From Alicyclobacillus sendaiensis NBRC 100866 (GTDB lineage Bacteria; Bacillota; Bacilli; Alicyclobacillales; Alicyclobacillaceae), in assembly GCF_001552675.1 (NCBI RefSeq), contig NZ_BCRQ01000001.1, forward strand, positions 43,796-107,795: a DNA stretch of 64,000 bases, given 5' to 3'. The notes under the pieces are model-generated. The model was not told the DNA's origin and searched no databases. It saw nothing but the letters and a program-made list of their open reading frames with translations. Shown here in pieces: positions 24,943-34,488 of the stretch (its first letter is position 1; every line of letters begins with the position of its first letter). The position numbers and the translations under genes were made by a program.

Positions 24943-27561
24943 ATGCACTTCTCTGAATTTTTTCGCCAAGCCACCGGCGCATCGCCGTACCCGTGGCAAA
25001 TCCGTCTCGCCACCTCTCCCTCGTGGCCGGACTTGCTCCGCATCCCAACCGGTGCGGGCAAGACGGGCGCCATCCTGGCGTGGGCCTGGCGCAGAAAGTA
25101 CGGCGGTGACGACCTGCGCTCACGGACGGGGATGCGGCTCGTGTATGTCCTGCCGCAGCGGGCGCTGGTCTCCCAGACGGCCGCCACCGCCCGCGACTGG
25201 CTCGCGAGACTCGGCCTCGACGGCGAAATCGGCCTGTCGGTGCTGATGGGTGGGTCGGTGGATCACGCGTGGGATCTCGAGCCGGATCGGCCGTGGATTC
25301 TCATCGGCACGCAGGATCAGATCCTTTCCCGCGCGCTCAACCGGGGCTACGGGGGCGTGAGCCGCTTTCGCTGGCCGCTCCAGTTTGCGCTGTTGCACAA
25401 CGACGTGCAGTGGATTGTCGACGAGGTCCAACTGTTTGGGGATGGTCTGGCGACCACGGCGCAGCTCCAGGCGTTCCGCGAGCAGTTTGGCACGTTCGGC
25501 CCGGCCCACACGCTCTGGATGTCGGCCACTGCCTCCCCGGAGTGGTTGCAGACGGTGGACGTGCGCAAGGCCGAGAGGGAGATACAGGTCTGGGAGCTCG
25601 ATGAGGCGGATCGACAAGCGCTGCAGGAGCGCCTCACGGCGTCGAAGCCCCTTCATCGCTGTCCGGTGGAGCTTCGCGGGCCGCTCGTGAAGAATGCGTC
25701 CGCGTACGCGAAACAACTTGCGGACTGGTTCACCGCGGAGTGTCACGTGGATGGACTGGCGCTTGTCGTGTTGAATCGCGTGAGCCGCGCACAGGCCGTG
25801 TATCAGGCGCTGCGCCAGGCCATGCCGCACGAGGACATTCGCCTCGTACACGGCCAGTTCCGCGGACGGGATCGCGCTTGGCTCGCCGAAGAAGCGCGCG
25901 CCCTCGGCGACCGGCGCGCCATCCTCGTGGCCACGCAGGTGGTGGAAGCCGGTATGGACATCGACGCGTCGCTCATGGTTACCGAGTTGGCGCCTTGGGC
26001 GAGCATGGTGCAGCGCTTTGGGCGGCTGAACCGCACGGGAAAGCGGGCGTCGGCCCGCGCGTATTGGATCGACGTGGATGGGGCGGACGAGCAAGCTTGT
26101 CTGCCGTATGCGCCAGCTGCTCTTGAGCGATCTCGCGCTCAACTCGCGGAGCTCCAGGATGTGGGTCCCGCCCATCTCCCGCGCGACGCCGAACCGCTCG
26201 CGTATGGCCGCGTCCTCCGGCAACGGGATCTCTTGCAGCTCTTCGACACGACGCCGGATTTGAGCGGGAACGACATCGACGTCTCGCCGTTCATTCGCGA
26301 GATCGAGGACCGCACCGTGTCCGTGTATTGGGGAGCCTGGGAGGGGGAATCTCCGCCGGAGGGGCTGAGAGAGGTGGCCGAGGAAGACGTGTGTCGCGTG
26401 CCGCTCTCCAGGCTCCAGGATTACCTCAAGCGGAAGCGGAAGGTGCGCGGAACGGAGCAAACCAGGCGCGCCTACACGTGGAATTCTATTCTCGGACAGT
26501 ATGAACTCGTGTCGGAACAGCGCGTCTTTCCCGGCTGGCTGTACCTCCTTCGCGCGGAAGACGGCGGGTATGATCCACAGCTGGGCTTTGATCCCGAGAG
26601 CTGGGTCAAAGTTGCGGATCCCGTGCAGGTCGCGCCTGTCACCGAAGTGGACGCCGAAGACGCCGAGGAAGATAACGGACCGGCCCCTGCGCGGCCAGTG
26701 ACGTTGGCAGCGCACACGCGCGATGTCGTGCGTGAGGCGGAGGCGCTCGGCCATCTCGCGGGTGACGAAAACCTCGCCGACGCCTTGCGCGAAGCGGCGT
26801 TCTGGCACGACGCAGGCAAACGGCATCCGCTCTTCCAAGCGAAGCTGCGGTTGGCCATGCTCGGCGAAGCGCGGTACCGGGATCAGTACGGAGAGCAATC
26901 GGGCAGCCTGTATCCTCCCCATGAGCCCGAACTGCTCGCGAAAAGCGGTGTCGAGATCGGAAAGATGCCAAGCGTGAGGGTGCTTGTGGCCGACGCTGCT
27001 TCCTCCGCTCCGGAGCCGGGCTCGGGGACGATCTCGGCGGCGCAGGACGGCGAAAACCTGCCTTCGGATGGCGCTCGCGGGGAAGTCGCCACGCTGGCCC
27101 CGCCCGCACTCACCGCGCGCAGGGTCCGCGGATTTCGCCACGAGCTCGCGTCGGCGCTCTCTTATCTCGACGCAGTGCCGCCCGCGGCCGTCAATGACCT
27201 TCGCAGCCGCCTGGTGGCCTACCTCATCGCGGCGCACCACGGGAAGATCCGCGGCCAGATCCGGGCGAGCGCAACCGAGCAGGTGCCGCCGGACGGGAGG
27301 CTTTTCGCGCGCGGCGTCTGGGAGGGCGATGCGCTCGCGGCGTATGCCATCCCGGGTCTCGGCGAATGGCCAGAGGTGCGCCTGAGCCTGTCCATCATGC
27401 GCATGGGCACGGATCCGCTCGGCAGGGAAAGCTGGGCCGAAGGCGTGCACCGCCTGCTCCAGGCATACGGCCCGTTTCGACTCGCTTGGTACGAGGCGCT
27501 TCTGCGCGTGGCCGACGGCCGCGCGTCGCGCCGGGAGGAGGTGGAATCCCGTGAGCCATGA
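24943..27561 (+). CDS. cas3: Cas3 helicase-nuclease, helicase first and HD domain last
   Basis: An 872-residue enzyme that unwinds and degrades DNA marked by the Cascade complex. Walker A RIPTGAGKT is at residues 33-41, DEVQ (the DEAH-like box) at 160-163 and SAT at 194-196; VVEAGMDIDASL and MVQRFGRLNRTGK are late helicase motifs. The HD nuclease sits at the C-terminus: His622-Asp623 in FWHDAGKRHPLF and His765-His766 in AAHHGKIRG. This domain order is typical of type I-G. ATG 24943 is preferred over GTG 24934 because AAGGTGA lies five bases before it. It overlaps csx17. Confidence 0.95.
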   Translation: MHFSEFFRQATGASPYPWQIRLATSPSWPDLLRIPTGAGKTGAILAWAWRRKYGGDDLRSRTGMRLVYVLPQRALVSQTAATARDWLARLGLDGEIGLSVLMGGSVDHAWDLEPDRPWILIGTQDQILSRALNRGYGGVSRFRWPLQFALLHNDVQWIVDEVQLFGDGLATTAQLQAFREQFGTFGPAHTLWMSATASPEWLQTVDVRKAEREIQVWELDEADRQALQERLTASKPLHRCPVELRGPLVKNASAYAKQLADWFTAECHVDGLALVVLNRVSRAQAVYQALRQAMPHEDIRLVHGQFRGRDRAWLAEEARALGDRRAILVATQVVEAGMDIDASLMVTELAPWASMVQRFGRLNRTGKRASARAYWIDVDGADEQACLPYAPAALERSRAQLAELQDVGPAHLPRDAEPLAYGRVLRQRDLLQLFDTTPDLSGNDIDVSPFIREIEDRTVSVYWGAWEGESPPEGLREVAEEDVCRVPLSRLQDYLKRKRKVRGTEQTRRAYTWNSILGQYELVSEQRVFPGWLYLLRAEDGGYDPQLGFDPESWVKVADPVQVAPVTEVDAEDAEEDNGPAPARPVTLAAHTRDVVREAEALGHLAGDENLADALREAAFWHDAGKRHPLFQAKLRLAMLGEARYRDQYGEQSGSLYPPHEPELLAKSGVEIGKMPSVRVLVADAASSAPEPGSGTISAAQDGENLPSDGARGEVATLAPPALTARRVRGFRHELASALSYLDAVPPAAVNDLRSRLVAYLIAAHHGKIRGQIRASATEQVPPDGRLFARGVWEGDALAAYAIPGLGEWPEVRLSLSIMRMGTDPLGRESWAEGVHRLLQAYGPFRLAWYEALLRVADGRASRREEVESREP

Positions 27562-29899
27562 TCTTCGTCTTCTCGGTTGCCGCCCGGTGCCGATGGCCGG
27601 CTACCTCAAGGCCATGGCCGTCCTCCGCCTCGTGGCCGAACAGGCCGATCCCGCCGCTCGCGGCTATTGGCACCAAGACGTCTTTTGCCTCCGGACCGAA
27701 CTATCTTCGGACGATCTCGTCGATTTCTTCCTGCGCGCGTATCGGCCCACGCCCATCATGGCGCCGTGGAACGGGGGAGGCGGCTTCATCCGCGGGAAAA
27801 ACAGCGAGCCGGTCGACTGGCTCCGCAACACGAGCGGTGAACGGTTTCGGCCGTATCGGGACGCTTTGCGGGCCGTGGATCGCGTGCTCGAGGGCGCGCC
27901 CCTGACGGAGAAACCCAAGGACGAGGAAAAAGTGGCGCTCCTCGCGCGCCTGCGCGCCGAATTGCCGGACGAGGCGGTGGAATGGCTCGACGCCGTCGCT
28001 GCCATCACGGCCGACCGTTTGGGGTTCGCGCCCATCTACGGCACTGGCGGCAACGACGGCAACTTCGAATTCACAAACAACTTCATGCAGCGGCTACAGG
28101 AGTTGTTCGGCCCGGATGGTGCGCCGACCGAGGCCGCTGAAGGATTGCTCCGCGCCGCGCTCTTCGACGAGCCGGTCAGCGGCCTGCTCAACGTCTCCAT
28201 CGGTCAGTTTCAGCCAGGACAAAACGGCGGCCCGAACGCCGGGCCAGGATTCGAGGCCGGCCGCCGCGTCAATCCATGGGACTTCATCTTCTCGCTCGAA
28301 GGCGGCATCCTCTTCTCCGCGGCTGCCGCGCGCAAGTTCGGCCGCCAGCACACCGACTTCACGTACCCCTTCACGGTTCGACCGGCTGCGGGGGGCCAGG
28401 GGGCGATGAGCGTATCGGACGAGGGAAAGAAGGCGCGCGCGGAAATGTGGCTGCCGCTTTGGCACCGCCCCGCGTCACTCGCCGAGCTCGAGCAATTTCT
28501 CCAAGAAGGGCGAGCGCAGGTCCGGTCGCGGGTGACGTCGGTCGGATGGCGCCCGGCGCAGAGCGGCATCGACTTCGCGCGGGCGTGCGCCGGCCTCGGC
28601 ATCGATCGCGGCATCGACAGCTTCCAGCGCTACGCCTTTCTCGAGCGGTACGGGCGCATGTACTACGCCGTGCCTCTCAGCCGCTTTCGCGTTCACCGGC
28701 GGCCTGAGGCGGACGTCCTGGACGATCTCGACCGCTGGTTGACACAGGTTCAAACCCTGCCGTCCATGGAGGAGCCTCCGCTCTCGGCGTTGTCAGCGCT
28801 CCGCCGCGTCGAGGATGCGGTATTCCAACTGTGTCAGCACGGTGGGCCTCACCGCGTCCGCGACCTCATCGTGGCGGTGGCGCAACTGGACCGCGTCATC
28901 GCGAAGCGGCCCGCCCTGCACAAGCGGATTCCGCCTCTTGAGCTGAAATCCCCGGCGTGGATTGAGCGGGCGTGGCCTCAGGAGCCCAGGGAGCAGGCCG
29001 AGTTTGCGCTTGGGCTCGCCATCGGCGTGATGCAGGACGTGGGAGACATCTCGCGCCGCCAGTATTTTGCACCCGTGGTCACCGACAAGCGCCAGGCGTG
29101 GCACTGGGCGAGCGACGAGGAGATGTCATCTGCCCGCGTTCGGCTCGCCTTCGACAGCCCGGATCTCACGCGCTGCCTGATCACCCTGGCCGAACGTCGC
29201 CTGTTGGACGAGGAGCGCGCACGCCGGCGCAAAGACGATGCGGAGGTGGCCAACCCAGGCAAGGATCATCAGGACGGCAGTTTTGGAGCTAGGGTGAACA
29301 GCAAGTCGAAGGTGGGCTTTCACAGTCAGCACGAATGCTTTGCCGCCCGTCTCGATCATCTCGGCCGGTTTTGGTCAGGCCAGACGCGGGATGATCGCAT
29401 CCTCGACTACGCATGGGCGTTTTCCGCGTATCGTGGGGATCCGCCGAGGGCATTCGCGCGGGAGAGCGCGCAGGCCGCGCGCCTCGAGGCGGCCACCGCG
29501 TGGGTTCCGTATCTTTACGCACTCCTGCGCGTCACCTTGACCGCAGAGCGAAATCTTCGCGATGCGATTCAGGCCGTTTCGCTCCGCCGCTCGGGGCAGC
29601 CGCCGGCGGTGGAAGATTTCTCGCTTCCCGTGCCGCGAGAAGTCTTGGCGCTCCTCGCTGCGGATCGCCCCCCAAGCGCGGTGCGGGCTCGCGAAGTCCT
29701 GGAGCGCCGCCTGCTCGCGAGTGGACTTGCGCCGCGCCACCGGGGCACCGAGACCTTCGGCCTCTCTCCGCGCCGTCTGCTCGCTTCGGCCGTCGTGCCG
29801 ATCTCGTCGACGTCGCTCGAAGTCCTCGTGCGTCGCCTGTGGCCCATCCAGGACGAGGGCGTCGATGCGACGGAGAACAACATCGTGTTCGAATCGTGA
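27551..29899 (+). CDS. csx17: Type I-G large subunit Csx17 (Cas8 role)
   Basis: A 782-residue protein, probably the large Cascade subunit that recognises the PAM. The start HDLRLLGCRPVPMAGYLKAM with the following AVLRLVAEQAD and the motif APWNGGGGF are typical of Csx17; FAPIYGTGGNDGNFEFTNNF and SLEGGILFSAAAARKFG support it. GTG start overlaps the end of cas3 by 11 bp, behind GAGGAGGTGG. Position between cas3 and csb1 fits type I-G. Confidence 0.9.
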   Translation: MSHDLRLLGCRPVPMAGYLKAMAVLRLVAEQADPAARGYWHQDVFCLRTELSSDDLVDFFLRAYRPTPIMAPWNGGGGFIRGKNSEPVDWLRNTSGERFRPYRDALRAVDRVLEGAPLTEKPKDEEKVALLARLRAELPDEAVEWLDAVAAITADRLGFAPIYGTGGNDGNFEFTNNFMQRLQELFGPDGAPTEAAEGLLRAALFDEPVSGLLNVSIGQFQPGQNGGPNAGPGFEAGRRVNPWDFIFSLEGGILFSAAAARKFGRQHTDFTYPFTVRPAAGGQGAMSVSDEGKKARAEMWLPLWHRPASLAELEQFLQEGRAQVRSRVTSVGWRPAQSGIDFARACAGLGIDRGIDSFQRYAFLERYGRMYYAVPLSRFRVHRRPEADVLDDLDRWLTQVQTLPSMEEPPLSALSALRRVEDAVFQLCQHGGPHRVRDLIVAVAQLDRVIAKRPALHKRIPPLELKSPAWIERAWPQEPREQAEFALGLAIGVMQDVGDISRRQYFAPVVTDKRQAWHWASDEEMSSARVRLAFDSPDLTRCLITLAERRLLDEERARRRKDDAEVANPGKDHQDGSFGARVNSKSKVGFHSQHECFAARLDHLGRFWSGQTRDDRILDYAWAFSAYRGDPPRAFARESAQAARLEAATAWVPYLYALLRVTLTAERNLRDAIQAVSLRRSGQPPAVEDFSLPVPREVLALLAADRPPSAVRAREVLERRLLASGLAPRHRGTETFGLSPRRLLASAVVPISSTSLEVLVRRLWPIQDEGVDATENNIVFES

Positions 29900-29915
29900 G
29901 AAAGGGGTTTTGTCG

Positions 29916-30887
29916 ATGGCCATCTCGGTTGAACCTCTCCACACCGCGCCGCGGCTTTTGCTTCGTGCCGAACTCGCGCCCATTGCAGGCACGCGGTTTC
30001 AACCGACCGGGTTTCCCGACCTTGGCGCGGCTGAATACGATCACCCGACGGAGCCATACCGCATGTTGCTCGTGGAGTCGCCGCAAAGCATGGCCAACCG
30101 CCTGGAAAGCGTGTGCTGGGACGAAGCGGCAGAGGACTGGCGCCCGCCGCTTCGAGGGCTGCCGCGCGTGGACGTGTACGATCAGCACGGGGGATTTCTG
30201 ACCAATTCCGTCCTCGAGGCGCACCGGTTGAACTCTCCCTACATTTTGGAGGGGAAGGACACGACGGTCATGCAACTTCTCAAGCGAGAGCTTGGCCTGC
30301 TCGGCGAGTCGTTGCCGGTGGACGTGCGGAAGCTGGCGCGCACGGTGTTCAAGTATGACCCAAATTCCGTCCTCCACGGGCTCTTCCTCGCCAAGAAGGA
30401 GCTCGCGGGCGGCAGGCTTCGCCTTTCGCGCCTGCTCTCTTCCTTCATCGAGGCCGAGGACGCCCGCGTCGCGCCGAACGGCGGGGTGAAAAACGATCGC
30501 GTCGATCCCACAGGGCCCACGAATCAGGGCTTCGGGAATGTTCCGTTCCACCGCGATGAATACGTGGCCCGCCGCGTTCACGCGTATTTCGTCCTGGATC
30601 TCGCGCTGCTCCGCTCGTACGGTCTCGGCGCCACCGCGGAGACGTTCCTCACCCTCTTTGCGCTTTACAAGATCCAGCACTTCCTGAGTGAGGGGCTCCG
30701 CCTCCGCACGGCATGTGACTTTGAGGTCAAGCAGGTGGAAGTGATTCGGCCTTCCGGGTTTGAACTGCCGACGGCGGAGGAGATCGACCGCGAGCTTCCA
30801 GGACTCATCGATCGCCTGCGGGCTGAAGGGCTTTTGGCGGCGGAAAATCTGCGCGTGCGCTATGCAGTGAAAGAAGTCAAGTCGTGA
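29916..30887 (+). CDS. csb1: Type I-G backbone protein Csb1 (Cas7 role)
   Basis: A 323-residue Cas7-like RAMP of the GSU0053/Csb1 family, which lines the crRNA in the effector complex. Characteristic parts are LLLRAELAPIAGTRFQPTGF, PDLGAAEYDHP, LVESPQSMANRLES and SPYILEGKD. ATG follows AAAGGGG by eight bases. It begins 16 bp after csx17 and overlaps csb2 by four bases (GTGA), which indicates coupled translation. Confidence 0.92.
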   Translation: MAISVEPLHTAPRLLLRAELAPIAGTRFQPTGFPDLGAAEYDHPTEPYRMLLVESPQSMANRLESVCWDEAAEDWRPPLRGLPRVDVYDQHGGFLTNSVLEAHRLNSPYILEGKDTTVMQLLKRELGLLGESLPVDVRKLARTVFKYDPNSVLHGLFLAKKELAGGRLRLSRLLSSFIEAEDARVAPNGGVKNDRVDPTGPTNQGFGNVPFHRDEYVARRVHAYFVLDLALLRSYGLGATAETFLTLFALYKIQHFLSEGLRLRTACDFEVKQVEVIRPSGFELPTAEEIDRELPGLIDRLRAEGLLAAENLRVRYAVKEVKS

Positions 30888-32518
30888 CGGCGACACCGCA
30901 CAAGGGAAGTGGCCACGTGGTTGGGATTGAGTTTTGTTTCCTCGCAGGAACGTATCACGCCACGCCGTGGGGGCGCCACGCCAACGAGGCGGACGTCGAG
31001 TGGCCGCCTTCGCCGTGGCGCATCCTGCGGACGCTCATCGGCGTGTACCACCGCTATAGCCTCTGCGAGCGGTACGATGAGGACGTTTTGCAGCGCTTAA
31101 TTGAGGGGCTCGCCGCGGAACGGCCCGTTTTCAGGCTGCCTCGCGCGGTGCACACGCACACCAAGCACTTCATGCCCATCGCGGGCGGCAAGACGACCCT
31201 CGTTCACGACGCGTTTCTGCGCGTGCTGCCGGAAGATCCGCTCGGCGTGTACTGGCCCGAAGCGCAGCTCGACGCCGAGGCGCTCGCGCTGCTCGGCGAG
31301 ATCGCCACGCTGATGCCGTATCTCGGGCGCGCGGAGAGCTGGGGCGAGGCGCGCCTCGTGAGCAATCCGCCCGACCGCTGGGACGCCATGCCCATGGAGC
31401 TCGACGCGGCGAGCGAGATGCTCGAGCGCGGGGAGGGCGAGATGGTGGATCTTTTGGCGCCCGTGTCGCCGAGCGAGTGGCCGCTCGTGCGCAGCAAGTG
31501 GCCGGTTCGCAAGTCGAGCCTCGCTGGCGTGAACCACCTCACCGACGCCCTGCGCCTTGGCACCGACGTCATCGAGAAGGAGAGGCTGAACGTGCCGCTT
31601 GGCGCCACTCGCGTGCTGTACGTGCGCCGCAGGCTGGATCTCGCCGTCCCATCCGGCTCGCGGCCGTCCGCATCCCTCCGGAGGGACGTGCCAAGGATTC
31701 AAGCCAATGTCGCGCGCTTTCGGCTTGTGAGCAAAGTGCGGACGCGGGTCCTCTACGCGCTCGACGTGGGTGAGGTCATGCACGAGGCCCTCGAGTTCAT
31801 CGGCGCGAAACGAGATCGCCTGACGCCCGCCCTCACGGGCCGGGATCCAAAGACGCGATCGCCCCTGCGTCTCGGCCATGCGCACGCGTTCATCCTCCCC
31901 GTCGACGAGGACCTGGACGGCTATCTCGATCACGTCTTGGTCTACAAGCGCGAGCCATTCGATCAGGAAGATCTGGACGTCCTTCAGGCCTTGCGTACCT
32001 TGAAGACGCCGGAGTGGTGGCCGGGGCGCGAGCGCCGCTGGCAGCTGTACTTCGAAGGCATGTGGCATGTGCCAGCAGGCTCGTTCTCGCGTGGGGAGCC
32101 GGCTGATGACGTGCCGGACGCCTACGTGCGACCGTCGCGCGTCTTCACCTCCATCACGCCCTATTTGCATCCCTGGCACTGGAAACGAGGCGGGGCGAAG
32201 TTTGGGCCGGCGGATCAGATCCGCGAGGAGCTTCGCCGGCGGGGGTTTCCAGAACCGGTGTCCGTGGAAGCCCTCGCCCAGATTCGGTTGGCCGGCTTGC
32301 CGTACGACGCGCGCAAATTTCGCAAGCTGCGCTACGGCGCGCGCCAGGAGCTTCCCGCGCGAAGCGGCGGGCTGTGGCGGATTGAATTTGCAGAGCCCGT
32401 GTACGGACCCATTGCCCTCGGCGCCAACTGCCATTACGGCATGGGGCTGTTTTACGCCGGAGAATTGGACGGCGTGAGGTTCCCAAGCGAACGGCAGGCG
32501 AGTGCAGAGGGCGGTTGA
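30884..32518 (+). CDS. csb2: Type I-G Csb2 (Cas5-Cas6 fusion), copy A
   Basis: A 544-residue GSU0054/Csb2 protein, expected to cap the crRNA 5' end (Cas5 part) and to cut pre-crRNA (Cas6 part). The N-terminal RAMP shows VGIEFCFLAGTYHATPWGRH and VEWPPSPWRILRTLIG; the C-terminal region has ITPYLHPWHWKRGGAKFGP and the Gly-rich loop GPIALGANCHYGMGLF typical of Cas6-like folds. There is no separate cas5 or cas6 in the locus, so this protein must serve both roles. It is the last gene of the effector operon. A paralogue lies at 38628. Confidence 0.92.
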   Translation: MTATPHKGSGHVVGIEFCFLAGTYHATPWGRHANEADVEWPPSPWRILRTLIGVYHRYSLCERYDEDVLQRLIEGLAAERPVFRLPRAVHTHTKHFMPIAGGKTTLVHDAFLRVLPEDPLGVYWPEAQLDAEALALLGEIATLMPYLGRAESWGEARLVSNPPDRWDAMPMELDAASEMLERGEGEMVDLLAPVSPSEWPLVRSKWPVRKSSLAGVNHLTDALRLGTDVIEKERLNVPLGATRVLYVRRRLDLAVPSGSRPSASLRRDVPRIQANVARFRLVSKVRTRVLYALDVGEVMHEALEFIGAKRDRLTPALTGRDPKTRSPLRLGHAHAFILPVDEDLDGYLDHVLVYKREPFDQEDLDVLQALRTLKTPEWWPGRERRWQLYFEGMWHVPAGSFSRGEPADDVPDAYVRPSRVFTSITPYLHPWHWKRGGAKFGPADQIREELRRRGFPEPVSVEALAQIRLAGLPYDARKFRKLRYGARQELPARSGGLWRIEFAEPVYGPIALGANCHYGMGLFYAGELDGVRFPSERQASAEGG

Positions 32519-32533
32519 GTCCCAAGGGGCGCG

Positions 32534-32560
32534 GGCGCTCCGCGCGACGAAAGGAGCGCC
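32534..32560 (+). terminator. Hairpin at the end of the cas effector operon
   Basis: GGCGCTCC / GGAGCGCC, 8-bp stem with an 11-base loop, 16 bp after csb2. No T-run, so it may stabilise the 3' end instead. Confidence 0.4.
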
Positions 32561-32602
32561 CCGGAAGCCCCGGAAGCCCTCGTGTGGCGCGCCGTTTGCG
32601 CC

Positions 32603-33388
32603 TCACCATCCGAACACCGTCATCCAGATCCGCGCGCATGTCGCGGTGATGAGCGCCGCAAGCAGCCAGCGCAGCCAGCGCGCGTCCATGCGCCGGCCCA
32701 GTTTGGCGCCGAGTGGCGCCCCCACCGCGCTCGCCCACGCGAGGACCAAAGCAGGCCCCCACATCACCTCGTGTGCCACCCACTTGCCCACAAAACCGCC
32801 AAGCGAAGCGACGAACGTGATGGCGATGGATGACGCGATGGCCACGCGCGTCGGGATGCGAAGGACCCCTAAGAGGATGGGCATGAGGAGGAAGGCTCCC
32901 GCGGAACCCACCACGCCGGAAAACAGGCCCACCAGCGCTCCCAGCGCTACGGCCAACGGGCGAGGGTAGTCGATCTCGTCGACGTCGCCGTGCCACTCGT
33001 CCGATGCGGACGGGCGAAACATGATGAGCGTCGCTGCGGTCGCGAGCGCGGCATAGACGACGTTGACCACGCGCTCCGAATAAAAATGGGCCATATAGGC
33101 CCCCATAAAGCTCCCGGCGAGCATGGCGAGGCCCATGTCGGCGATGAGCCGGCGGTGCAGATAGCCTGACTTCCGGTAGGCCCACGCCGCCGCCAGCGAC
33201 GCGCACAGCACCTGCACCGAGCTCATCCCGGCCACCTGATGCGCGCTGAACGCGCCCACGCCCAAGAGCGGAGGCAGATACAGGAGCAGGGGATACTTGA
33301 CGATGGCGCCTCCGACGCCCACCATGCCGGCGAGGACCGAGCCGGCAAAGCCAATCGCGAGAAGCGTGGCGAACATCTCCCAACTCAC
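32603..33388 (-). CDS. TauE/SafE-family sulfur-compound exporter
   Basis: A 261-residue membrane protein with about eight helices and two TauE/SafE repeats (FAGSVLAGMVGVGGAIVKYP and GLFSGVVGSAGAFLLMPILL). These proteins export sulfite, thiosulfate or sulfoacetate. The GTG at 33388 is preferred to that at 33397, which would lie inside the ribosome site GAAGGGG. It is divergent from the reactive-sulfur operon and shares its operator region, so it probably belongs to the same response. Confidence 0.85.
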   Translation of the reverse strand: MSWEMFATLLAIGFAGSVLAGMVGVGGAIVKYPLLLYLPPLLGVGAFSAHQVAGMSSVQVLCASLAAAWAYRKSGYLHRRLIADMGLAMLAGSFMGAYMAHFYSERVVNVVYAALATAATLIMFRPSASDEWHGDVDEIDYPRPLAVALGALVGLFSGVVGSAGAFLLMPILLGVLRIPTRVAIASSIAITFVASLGGFVGKWVAHEVMWGPALVLAWASAVGAPLGAKLGRRMDARWLRWLLAALITATCARIWMTVFGW

Positions 33389-33446
33389 GCGCGTCACCCC
33401 TTCTTGTCCTTCGGATGATACAAGCTATGCGCGTGAGCGGCGCAAT

Positions 33447-33492
33447 ATACCTAAGGGGGTATCTTGACATGTGTGCGGCGCGCTTTTATACT
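33447..33492 (+). promoter_or_regulatory. CstR-type operator and sigma-A promoter of the sulfur operon
   Basis: ATACCTAAGGGGGTAT (33447-33462) is a CsoR/CstR-like palindrome. It abuts TTGACA (33464-33469), 17-bp spacer, TATACT (33487-33492), a near-consensus promoter. ATACCCCGTACC overlaps the -10 end. Confidence 0.75.
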
Positions 33493-33573
33493 ATACCCCG
33501 TACCGTACATGAAGCTGTCGTCGCTGAATGCGGCGGTCAAGAAAGCGTACGATAGGACGAGGAGGTGATGGGC

Positions 33574-33882
33574 ATGAGCCAAGTGCGCGGTATCCTGGCT
33601 CAGGATCTGGAGGAGCGATTAAAGCGGGGAGAAAAGCTGCAGATTATCGATGTGCGCGAACCTGCGGAAGTGGCGTCCGGGATGATTCCCGGCGCGAAGA
33701 ACATCCCGCTGAGCGAGTTGCAGGAGCGGTTCCGGGAAATTGACCCACATCAAGAGACCGTCATGGTCTGCCGGAGCGGGGCGCGCAGCGAACGCGCATG
33801 CCAGTTTCTGATGGCCCAGGGGTATTCGAATCTGTGGAACCTGATGGGCGGCATGCTCGGCTGGCGCGGGCCTGTGCAATAA
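33574..33882 (+). CDS. Single-domain rhodanese sulfurtransferase
   Basis: A 102-residue rhodanese that passes a sulfane sulfur through the persulfide of Cys66 (MVCRSGARS). The fold is complete: LQIIDVREPAEVASGMIPGA at the N-terminus and NLMGGMLGWRG at the end. ATG 33574 is six bases after GGAGGTGA. First gene of the CstR-type operon, so it likely handles sulfane sulfur from sulfide or polysulfide stress. Confidence 0.92.
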   Translation: MSQVRGILAQDLEERLKRGEKLQIIDVREPAEVASGMIPGAKNIPLSELQERFREIDPHQETVMVCRSGARSERACQFLMAQGYSNLWNLMGGMLGWRGPVQ

Positions 33883-33936
33883 AGCTGACCCACCTGCTGA
33901 GATCACCACATGGAGTTTGATTTGAGGAGGAACATC

Positions 33937-34332
33937 ATGTCGAAGAAAGTCGCCATCATCGCATCGAACGGCGGCCTCGAAACGGCCTACAAGGTTCTGA
34001 ACATCGCCATGGCCGGGGTCGCGACGGACGCCGAGGTAGCCATCTTCTTCACCTTCGAAGGGCTGAACATCATCCACAAGAATTCCGCACAGCTGCTCAA
34101 ATTTAAGCCAGAGAACGAGCCGTTTGCGGAAAATTTCAAGAAGCACAACGTCCCATCCATCCAAGAGATGCTGCAAATGGCGAAGGAGAGTGGCGTTCGG
34201 CTCATCGCTTGCCAGATGACGGTCGACGTGATGGGCCTCAAGCCGGAAGATTTCATCGACGGTGTGGAGTTCGCCGGAGCCGTCAACTTCCTCGATTTCG
34301 CGTACGACGCGGACGTCACCATCACCTTCTGA
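33937..34332 (+). CDS. DsrE2-family sulfur carrier protein
   Basis: A 131-residue DsrE/DsrF-like protein of the DsrE2 branch. KKVAIIASNGGLETAYKVLN and AIFFTFEGLNII form the Rossmann-like core; the conserved Cys is in RLIACQMTVDVMG and would carry persulfide. No membrane segment is certain. ATG 33937 follows GAGGAGG. It passes sulfur between the rhodanese and TusA partners encoded around it. Confidence 0.85.
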   Translation: MSKKVAIIASNGGLETAYKVLNIAMAGVATDAEVAIFFTFEGLNIIHKNSAQLLKFKPENEPFAENFKKHNVPSIQEMLQMAKESGVRLIACQMTVDVMGLKPEDFIDGVEFAGAVNFLDFAYDADVTITF

Positions 34333-34488
34333 CGCCCTGTAAAGTTTCGCGCAAGCCCGCGCCTCGCGCGCGGGCGGCTGGCGCGGATCCGACGCTCCGA
34401 TGACTTGGTGTGGAGACAAACGCCGTGCGCCTTCAGGGCGGGCGTTCGGATAGATAGACGAGTGAGACTGCTAGGAGGCTGATCGAGC

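Noticed and set aside
25120..27450. Very long minus-strand frame opposite cas3 (776 codons).
   Set aside because: A high-GC mirror frame: no ribosome site, Arg/His-rich composition and no family features, while the plus strand encodes a full Cas3.
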